Source: JACQXM01 sp964569425 (lineage in GTDB: Bacteria; Planctomycetota; Phycisphaerae; UBA1845). From it: DNA of 63,097 nt. The notes beneath the pieces are model-generated. The model ran no database searches. It was not told the DNA's origin and was given only the letters and a program-made list of their open reading frames with translations. The stretch lies in NCBI GenBank assembly GCA_964569425.1, contig CAZMVD010000010.1, positions 1-63,097 of the forward strand, written 5' to 3'. The translations under genes and the position numbers were made by a program. Below are positions 44,338 through 49,908 of this stretch, in pieces. Positions within the stretch are counted from its first letter, which is position 1; each line of letters begins with the position of its first letter.

Positions 44338-45345
44338 CTACATCCGCTGTGTTTGCGCATGCGCGCGGCGCGGAACCCTCCCGAGAAGGGTATCCGCGAT
44401 GGCGTCCGAAATGGGCAGACCCGGACACCGATCCAGCCAGAAATACTCGCCGGCCGGATTAATCTCCAGAAAAACATGGCGCCCTTCCGGCGTGACAATC
44501 AGGTCGATGGCGCCGTAGTTCAAGTCGAACCGGTCCAACAACCCCACCAGGCGCGTCGCAATATCCACCGGCAGGTCGTACGGTTGCCAATGCTCGATCA
44601 ACTCCACCCCGTCGCGCCGCCAGTCCTCACCAGCGCGGGCCGTAAGCGTCGGATCAATGGACGCCGCAAACACTTGCGCGCCCACCACCGTCACGCGCAG
44701 CTCGATCCGCTTGGCGATTCGCTCCTGAAAGGTCATGGGGCAGTAGCACAAACCGCTCAGGTCTTCCAGGTCCTGCGTCCGCAGTGGCGTAGTGAAGACG
44801 ACTTTCTCTTCACCCTGTTCGCCGTAGATGGCGAAGGAGGAGAGCATCTTGGTCACAATGCCCTGGTCGCAATCACCGGCGAAGCGCCGGACGGCGGCGG
44901 GATCGTTGGTAATTAGAGTGCGCGGCGTTTCGAGCCCCAATTCCTGCGCCACCTGCAACTGGAGCTGCTTGTGTCCGGCCCCGCGAATGACGGTAACCGG
45001 GTCCAAATGAAAGGCCTTGAGGCTGGCGATCATGCCCAGGACGGTGGCCCGCGACTCGCCGAGCGAGGCAACGCGCAGCTGTTTGTCCATCGATTCCGGT
45101 ATCGCCGCGCCGAAATGCGTGCGGCGATACCACACCGCCGTCACTTCCGATAGGTCCAGTGCGCCCTGCGGGCCGTTGACGTGCAGCGCGGGGCGCCCGC
45201 GGTCGTACTGCAGAGCGAGCGACACGTCCGTGGGAAACAAATCGGTATCGAAGCGGTAAGCGCCAGCGCCGCGCGCTTCGAGGGCGCGGATGACCGACGG
45301 AATGCAGTCGTTGTCGTCGCTCTTGGTGATGATAAGAACGGTCAC
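44338..45345 (-). CDS. mdnC: Microviridin-type ATP-grasp ligase, MdnC/MvdD-like (ester-forming)
   Basis: 335 aa from a GTG at 45345 (GTGA overlap with the mdnB-like stop). The start VTVLIITKSDDND and the segments AVWYRRTHFG, FHLDPVTVIRGAGHKQLQLQVAQELGL, IVTKMLSSFAIYGE and CPMTFQERIAKRIELRVTVVG match MdnC-type enzymes closely. The ATP/Mg site is GAIDLIVTPEGRHVFLEINPAGEYFWLD, with Asp281, Glu294 and Asn296. In microviridin pathways this enzyme uses ATP to form two omega-ester bonds, from Thr and Ser side chains to acidic side chains of the precursor, after binding the PFFARFLE leader. The partner ligase and three precursors lie directly upstream. Confidence 0.93.
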   Translation of the reverse strand: MTVLIITKSDDNDCIPSVIRALEARGAGAYRFDTDLFPTDVSLALQYDRGRPALHVNGPQGALDLSEVTAVWYRRTHFGAAIPESMDKQLRVASLGESRATVLGMIASLKAFHLDPVTVIRGAGHKQLQLQVAQELGLETPRTLITNDPAAVRRFAGDCDQGIVTKMLSSFAIYGEQGEEKVVFTTPLRTQDLEDLSGLCYCPMTFQERIAKRIELRVTVVGAQVFAASIDPTLTARAGEDWRRDGVELIEHWQPYDLPVDIATRLVGLLDRFDLNYGAIDLIVTPEGRHVFLEINPAGEYFWLDRCPGLPISDAIADTLLGRVPRRAHAQTQRM

Positions 45346-46349
45346 GCGGGAATCTCCTGTTCCTTGAGTAGCGCATCGGCGATCGCCGCGGCGATGGGCA
45401 GACCCAGGTCTCGCTGCAACATGCCCCACTCCCCGGTGGGGTTCACTTCCAGAAACACGTGTTCACCTTCCGGCGTCACAATCAGGTCGATGGCGCCGTG
45501 GTGCAGGCCGAGCGCGCTCATCAAGGCGGCAAGCTTATCCCGAACTGCCGCCGGCAGTTCCCCGCACTTCCACCGGCACTCGTCAGGCGATGCCAGCCGC
45601 CAGTCGGTCTGTCCGCGTGCCGAGTCGGCGGCGTCGATCACCCCGACGAACGTCCGCCCCGCGACATAGACCACGCGCAGCTCGCAGCGCTTTTCGATGC
45701 GCTGCTGGAAGACCATCGGGCAATGGCACAGCGAATTCAGGTGCGCCAGATCCTCCTCGCGCACGTCGCTGGTGTGCATAAAATAGGGGGCCGCCTCCAT
45801 GCTGGTAGACAGCGGCAGCAGCAGTTTGGTCACCACCCTCCCCTCGAGTTCCCGATAAAACTCCCGCACACGCTGCGGATCATTGGAAAGCAAAGTCCGC
45901 GGGACCGCCAGCCCGGCGCCGCGCGCGGCGCGCAACTGGCGCATCTTGTTCAGCGACTCGTGGATGCGCGGCCACGGGTCGATCCAGCGGGCGGCGTGCA
46001 ACCCGTCAAGAATACCCTGGAAAGCCGCGGCCGACTCCTTAACGCACGATTCCCGATAGCGGGCGTCGAGCGATTCGCTGACTCGCGGCGGCCAGAGCTT
46101 GCGCGTCCACACCGCGCAAACCTCGTCGCTGTCCACCGATGGTTGCGCCGCGATGACCCGCGGCGTATCTCGTCCGGGGTCCGTCTCCAGAGAGAGGCGC
46201 AACGCAGCCGGAAAGTCGTCGGTGTTAAAGCGCACCGGCCGCGCGCCGCGGCGCGCGAGTTCATCGGCCACCAGGTCCACGGTGTAATAGTCCTGGCTGT
46301 GAGTGAGCAGCAGTACGATGTCTCGCGATGGCGGCATGGTTGGCTGCAT
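45342..46349 (-). CDS. mdnB: Microviridin-type ATP-grasp ligase, MdnB/MvdC-like (amide-forming)
   Basis: 335 aa from the ATG at 46349 (46337 is also possible); the frame runs open to 46772, but only through the intergenic region and a precursor gene. The start IVLLLTHSQDYYTVDLVADEL and RFNTDDFP fit the MdnB side of the pair. VVTKLLLPLSTSMEAAPYF, CPMVFQQRIEKRCELRVVYV and GAIDLIVTPEGEHVFLEVNPTGEW give the ATP-grasp core, with metal ligands Glu301 and Asn303. MdnB-type enzymes form the final omega-amide between the core Lys and an acidic residue. A GC-rich hairpin separates it from the precursors; mdnC overlaps downstream. Confidence 0.93.
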   Translation of the reverse strand: MQPTMPPSRDIVLLLTHSQDYYTVDLVADELARRGARPVRFNTDDFPAALRLSLETDPGRDTPRVIAAQPSVDSDEVCAVWTRKLWPPRVSESLDARYRESCVKESAAAFQGILDGLHAARWIDPWPRIHESLNKMRQLRAARGAGLAVPRTLLSNDPQRVREFYRELEGRVVTKLLLPLSTSMEAAPYFMHTSDVREEDLAHLNSLCHCPMVFQQRIEKRCELRVVYVAGRTFVGVIDAADSARGQTDWRLASPDECRWKCGELPAAVRDKLAALMSALGLHHGAIDLIVTPEGEHVFLEVNPTGEWGMLQRDLGLPIAAAIADALLKEQEIPA

Positions 46350-46395
46350 CCTGGTCGCTGGACCTAACGCTACCGGAGGGACCGCCGTCAAACAA

Positions 46396-46439
46396 TCGGG
46401 CCGCGGCAGGGTCGGCGATGCGCCCATACCGCGGCCCGA
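46396..46439 (-). terminator. Attenuator-like hairpin between precursors and maturases
   Basis: A perfect 11-bp, almost all-GC inverted repeat (46396-46406 and 46429-46439) with a 22-nt loop. On the minus strand it is followed directly by TTGTTTG. This has the form of an intrinsic terminator with a short U-tract, about 75 nt after the last precursor stop. Partial termination here would keep precursor mRNA more abundant than enzyme mRNA. Confidence 0.6.
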
Positions 46440-46513
46440 CAAACCGATCAACCGATCCGCCGCCGACCTGGCAACTTCCGCCATAGCCGACGGACCCCGA
46501 ACCAACCCCCGCG

Positions 46514-46681
46514 TCAGATCTCGTCGCGATCCGACGGGGCCTTCATGGTCTGCTCGGGTGGAGGATACTTGGGACCGGCATTGACACCGGTCTTGACCTT
46601 GGGCAGCTCCTGTCCTTCCAGAAAGCGGGAGAAAAACGGAACGTCTTTCACCTGGTCGTTCTTCTGGGGTAGTGGATTCAT
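46514..46681 (-). CDS. mdnA: Microviridin-type precursor peptide 1
   Basis: 55 aa from the ATG at 46681, preceded by GGAGAG. The leader contains VPFFSRFLEGQELPKVKT; the alpha-helical PFFxRFLE motif is the recognition element of microviridin ligases. The leader tail ends GVNAG, then PKYPPPE and the core TMKAPSDRDEI. The core fits the consensus TxKxPSDx(E/D)(E/D): Thr and Ser for esters, Lys for the amide, Asp, Asp and Glu as acid partners. It differs from the others by Ala in place of Tyr after Lys and an Arg in the variable position. Closest of the three to the maturase genes. Confidence 0.9.
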   Translation of the reverse strand: MNPLPQKNDQVKDVPFFSRFLEGQELPKVKTGVNAGPKYPPPEQTMKAPSDRDEI

Positions 46682-46845
46682 GGGCGTTCTCTCCATTAAA
46701 GGCATCGGTTGTGCCGCACCGCCGCGGCCCTCGCAACGCGGCCGTGGCGGTCGGCGTTCGTACCACCACCATCGGAGGGCAAAGACTAGTGACGAAGAAC
46801 GGTCCTGAAACCGGCGAACTGCGTCACAACCCTCCACAGGGGCAC

Positions 46846-46861
46846 GTGGGCCTGGGCCCAC
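46846..46861 (-). other. Short palindrome after precursor gene 2
   Basis: GTGGGCC and GGCCCAC at 46846-46861 form a 7-bp perfect stem with two central bases, 10 nt past the stop of the second precursor gene. No T-run. It could act as an mRNA 3' end stabiliser or be chance in GC-rich DNA. Confidence 0.3.
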
Positions 46862-46870
46862 AATCGAGGG

Positions 46871-47035
46871 CTACATCGTCGGCCACTCGTCATCGTCTGA
46901 CGGATACTTCATGGTCACCGGGGGGAAAGGTCCCCCGCCAAAGGGACCGGCCTTGATTTCCGTCTTGACCTGCGGGAACTCCTCCCCTTCCAGGAAACGG
47001 GCAAAGAAGGGCACCACCGACTCTGACTTCGTCAT
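46871..47035 (-). CDS. mdnA: Microviridin-type precursor peptide 2
   Basis: 54 aa from the ATG at 47035 (AAGGAGAAG upstream). Leader VVPFFARFLEGEEFPQVKTE, then IKAG, a Gly/Pro/Phe spacer (PFGGGPFPPV) and the core TMKYPSDDDEW followed by PTM. The core keeps the canonical TxKYPSD with acidic residues at consensus positions 7, 9 and 10. Three extra residues trail the last ring residue after Trp. Leader and spacer are close to precursor 3, indicating a duplication. Confidence 0.92.
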   Translation of the reverse strand: MTKSESVVPFFARFLEGEEFPQVKTEIKAGPFGGGPFPPVTMKYPSDDDEWPTM

Positions 47036-47053
47036 GATCTTCTCCTTGACTTT

Positions 47054-47079
47054 CAGGATTCCGCCATTGGGGAATCCTG
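47054..47079 (-). promoter_or_regulatory. 5'-leader hairpin of precursor gene 2
   Basis: CAGGATTCC (47054-47062) and GGAATCCTG (47071-47079) form a perfect 9-bp stem with an 8-nt loop, 19 nt upstream of the start codon and just before the ribosome site. The same TTCAGGATTCC half occurs upstream of precursor gene 3 at 47580-47590, so it is part of the duplicated unit. Confidence 0.5.
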
Positions 47080-47272
47080 CCTCCTGCGCGACACGGGTCA
47101 AGGACCGCCCCAAACCCGCGCCGACACGATTGACGCTACTTCTCGTGCACCCGCAAACAGATTTCGACGCAAAACACGCTGCTTGCGGTGGAAATCCGAC
47201 CCTTGCGTTGCCATACGGCTAATCCCGCGCGCAACGGCAACGGACGGTAATCCTATATGGGTTTTCAATCGA

Positions 47273-47306
47273 AAGGGGCGCCGTGTCGTGCGACAATGCG
47301 CCCCTT
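47273..47306 (-). terminator. Hairpin between precursor genes 3 and 2
   Basis: AAGGGGCGC (47273-47281) and GCGCCCCTT (47298-47306) pair perfectly over 9 bp. Inside, TGTCG and CGACA (47284-47288, 47291-47295) extend the stem after a 2x2 internal loop. On the minus strand TTTC and an A/T-rich stretch follow. It resembles a weak intrinsic terminator or attenuator about 60 nt after the precursor 3 stop. Confidence 0.5.
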
Positions 47307-47367
47307 CCTGCACTATCAGGTGCGTGCCGGGCGGCACCATCGCAGCACGGCCCGGACATCGGCCACC

Positions 47368-47550
47368 TTAGATTTCGACCGTCGGCGGATCGTCGTCATC
47401 GTCCGAGGGATACTTCAGCGTGACAAGGGGCGGACCGCCGCCGCCACCACCCGGCTTCGGGCCGGCCTTGATGTCCGTCTTCACCTGGGGGAAATCCTGC
47501 CCCTCCAGGAAGCGCGCAAAGAAGGGCAGCGTCAATTGCGGTTTCTGCAT
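47368..47550 (-). CDS. mdnA: Microviridin-type precursor peptide 3
   Basis: 60 aa from the ATG at 47550 (GGAGAAAGCC upstream). Leader LTLPFFARFLEGQDFPQVKT, then DIKAG, a spacer with six glycines (PKPGGGGGGPPL) and the core VTLKYPSDDDDD followed by PPTVEI. Consensus ring residues T, K, S and Asp at 7, 9 and 10 are present, plus one more Asp that could compete as ring partner. First of the three to be transcribed from the promoter at 47691-47719. The Gly-rich spacer is unlike its siblings. Confidence 0.92.
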   Translation of the reverse strand: MQKPQLTLPFFARFLEGQDFPQVKTDIKAGPKPGGGGGGPPLVTLKYPSDDDDDPPTVEI

Positions 47551-47597
47551 GGCTTTCTCCTCGTTAGAACCCCGCGTGATTCAGGATTCCACAGCCA

Positions 47598-47635
47598 CTC
47601 GGCGGAAAACCAAGAACGTCTCGGCGACCGCCGAG
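47598..47635 (-). promoter_or_regulatory. Alternative hairpins in the 5' leader of precursor gene 3
   Basis: CTCGGCGG (47598-47605) and CTCGGCG (47620-47626) can each pair with the same CCGCCGAG (47628-47635), giving two mutually exclusive stems in the untranslated leader. This could be a conformational switch or simply repeat drift. The leader from promoter to start codon is about 130 nt. Confidence 0.35.
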
Positions 47636-47690
47636 AATTCACCCAAGCCATTTCAAAAATGGTCCGATAAGAACTATCGTTACGTCCAAC

Positions 47691-47719
47691 AAGATAACAA
47701 GAAATAGTCCAATTGTCAA
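47691..47719 (-). promoter_or_regulatory. Canonical promoter of the precursor/maturase operon
   Basis: On the minus strand TTGACA (47714-47719, perfect) and TATCTT (47691-47696) are separated by exactly 17 nt in an AT-rich patch. It lies just past the end of the exporter operon and upstream of the first precursor gene, so the precursors can be transcribed independently of the exporter. Confidence 0.75.
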
Positions 47720-47745
47720 CAGTTGTATTGGACCCACCGCGTCTA

Positions 47746-49908
47746 TCAGGGATGCGCGATGAGCAGAAGAGTTTTCGTACGGCTCAAGACCGCTTCCAGC
47801 GACAGTCGAAGTGTTTCCGGGTCCAGCGAACCGAAGCTCTCATCGAGGATCAATAGATCCGCGCCCTGCAATATAGCCCGTGCAATGTATATGCGGCTCT
47901 TTTCGCCGTGCGAGAGCTGCCAGCCGGTTTCGCCGACCATCTGCGTCAAGCCCGCAGGCATGCGCGCCAGCAGCGGACCCAGTCCCAGCGCACGGCATAC
48001 TTCCGTCGCTTCGGCGATTTCGTCACTGCGCGCGGGCCAGCGGCGCCCCATCAGTAGGTTGAACGCCAGACTGCCGGTGAGTACGTGATTCTCGTGAAAC
48101 TGCGGCGCGGCCGCCACCCGTTGCCGCCACTGGGTCGCCCCCAGCGTGCGTCGGGCCAGCCCTTCCAGCAAGACCATTCCCGATTCAGGTTGGTGCAACC
48201 CGAAGAGGGCGGCCGCAAACGTCGATTTGCCGCCGCCCGACGGGCCCTCCAGCAGCACGCGGTCGCCGAACCGGATGCAGCCGCTGCAATGTCGCAGCAC
48301 CGGTTCGCCTGCGGGCCGAAATCGGAACGACACCTCTACCGCTTCGATCAGCGTCTTCGATTGGCGTTCGCGCGATGCGGGCGACTCCACGGTGTCGGCG
48401 GGCGGCCGGGAGGCCAGTGCGTGGTGGGCCGATCCGACGGCATCGACCTCCGCGGCGGCGCGGAACAGCGGCGCGACCTGCTCCCAGGCAATGATCGCGT
48501 CCACCAGAAAAGAAAGCGCGCCGGTAAACCGCGCCACGGCCCGGCTGGCCAGCAGGATGCCGCCGACGGCCACCGCCATGGCGCCGGCGCTGATCGTTCC
48601 CGCGAACAGCGCGGGAGTCAGGGCGGACAGCCCGGCAATAGTCCACGCACGGGAAAGACCGCCCAACAGGATGGTCGCGTCGCGGTCCATGCGGCGTCCG
48701 GCTTCGAGGTAGCGCTGCACCAATTCGTCTTCACCATCGTGCCAGTGTTCGGGCGCTTCCTGGGCGATGCGCGTACGATGGCCCAACATGCGTTCCGTGA
48801 CGTCTTGCGTCAGAGACATTCGCAAGCCGGTCCACCGGCGCCGCCGCCGGTAGTAGGCCACGCTGGCGCCCGCACACAGTACGAGCCACATCACAAACAA
48901 CCACGGCAGCAAACCGCCTGCCGCCCCAAGCCTCAGAACCAGAAGTGCGAGGACGACCTCGATGATGGACATGACGCCGAGAAACGCCCCGCTGACAGCG
49001 AGGGACTCGACCGCCTCCGACTCCATCACCCGCGCCAGGAGCTGCCCCGTTCCCTGTCGGCGGATTTCCTGCGGGTTGATGCGCAACGCCCCGGTCAGCA
49101 GTCGCTGTTTGAGAATCGCGCCCGCGGTGTAAGAAATGCGTCCCTGCACCGCGATCGAAAGCAGACGGAAGGGCACGATGGTGGCCAGGATCAACGCCCA
49201 GGCGAGCAACCACCCGGATTCCAGCCGGCCCATCAGCACCGCCGCACCGACCACCCACCAACCCAGCAGCGCGAGCCCGTGCTGGACGGCGTGGGCGGAG
49301 ACGAGCGTGCAGAGCAATCGAGGAAGACACGCGGCACGAAGCTGCCGCAGGAACGAATCGCCCGGCGCACCCCGCAATAACCAGCAACCGGAAATGCGGA
49401 TGGGCCGCAGCAGTTCACCCAATAACGCGGTCCGCGCTTTGGCAAGCCGCGGACCGGCCACCCCCGCCTCGCCCAGCAGGCTCTCTACCTTGGGCGCCAG
49501 GGGGGCTTCGAACGGTGCACACAAAGCTTGGCGAACGACGTGCGATTCCAACGGGCGGGCCAACAGATCGGGATTCAAAACGGTCAGGCGGCCGCGCCCG
49601 CTCTTGACGACCGCCAGGAACCGCGGCGCGCCGTTTCCGCGGATCATCAGTATGGCCGGACCACCGCCATTCACCAGGCGCTGCACCTCCGCGTAGGGGG
49701 CCTCCGTGGGCTCGGCTTCCGCGCCCAGGCACTCGGTCGCGGCCACGACCCAGCGATGGAGGGACTCTTCGTCCAGGGTGCGCGCCGGTCCGGGCGGAGG
49801 GGGCAGCTCGCCGCCGCGCGTGGCCAGGCGACAGTGATGTGTCACTGCCTCGAGCGCCTCGTTCAGCCGTTCCAGTGGCCAGGTGGATGAGCGGAGCGCG
49901 GCGTTCAT
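47746..49908 (-). CDS. NHLM-type ABC transporter, membrane/ATP-binding protein without peptidase
   Basis: 720 aa from the ATG at 49908, overlapping the upstream gene by 4 nt. An N-terminal about 220-residue extension (no C39 motif) is followed by the six-helix membrane domain (LLGWWVVGAAVLMGRLESGW, LFVMWLVLCAGASVAYYRRR and others). The nucleotide-binding domain has Walker A LLEGPSGGGKSTFAAALFG near 554 and signature LSHGEKSRIYIARAILQ with LLILDESFGSLD near 667-690. It ends with LLLIAHP, directly after the H-loop His, so the usual last 30-odd residues are absent. Such proteins pair with C39-ABC partners in NHLM export systems. Confidence 0.87.
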   Translation of the reverse strand: MNAALRSSTWPLERLNEALEAVTHHCRLATRGGELPPPPGPARTLDEESLHRWVVAATECLGAEAEPTEAPYAEVQRLVNGGGPAILMIRGNGAPRFLAVVKSGRGRLTVLNPDLLARPLESHVVRQALCAPFEAPLAPKVESLLGEAGVAGPRLAKARTALLGELLRPIRISGCWLLRGAPGDSFLRQLRAACLPRLLCTLVSAHAVQHGLALLGWWVVGAAVLMGRLESGWLLAWALILATIVPFRLLSIAVQGRISYTAGAILKQRLLTGALRINPQEIRRQGTGQLLARVMESEAVESLAVSGAFLGVMSIIEVVLALLVLRLGAAGGLLPWLFVMWLVLCAGASVAYYRRRRRWTGLRMSLTQDVTERMLGHRTRIAQEAPEHWHDGEDELVQRYLEAGRRMDRDATILLGGLSRAWTIAGLSALTPALFAGTISAGAMAVAVGGILLASRAVARFTGALSFLVDAIIAWEQVAPLFRAAAEVDAVGSAHHALASRPPADTVESPASRERQSKTLIEAVEVSFRFRPAGEPVLRHCSGCIRFGDRVLLEGPSGGGKSTFAAALFGLHQPESGMVLLEGLARRTLGATQWRQRVAAAPQFHENHVLTGSLAFNLLMGRRWPARSDEIAEATEVCRALGLGPLLARMPAGLTQMVGETGWQLSHGEKSRIYIARAILQGADLLILDESFGSLDPETLRLSLEAVLSRTKTLLLIAHP

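Larger units (their letters stand above)
47036..47367. other. Intergenic stretch of about 330 nt between precursor genes 3 and 2
   Basis: No coding frame. It contains two hairpins described separately (47054-47079 and 47273-47306). It could hold a second promoter for precursor 2, but I see no convincing boxes on the minus strand. Confidence 0.5.

Noticed and set aside
48085..49380. 431-codon plus-strand frame opposite the second ABC gene
   Set aside because: Arg/Gln/His-rich shadow of a gene with Walker A and signature motifs on the minus strand.
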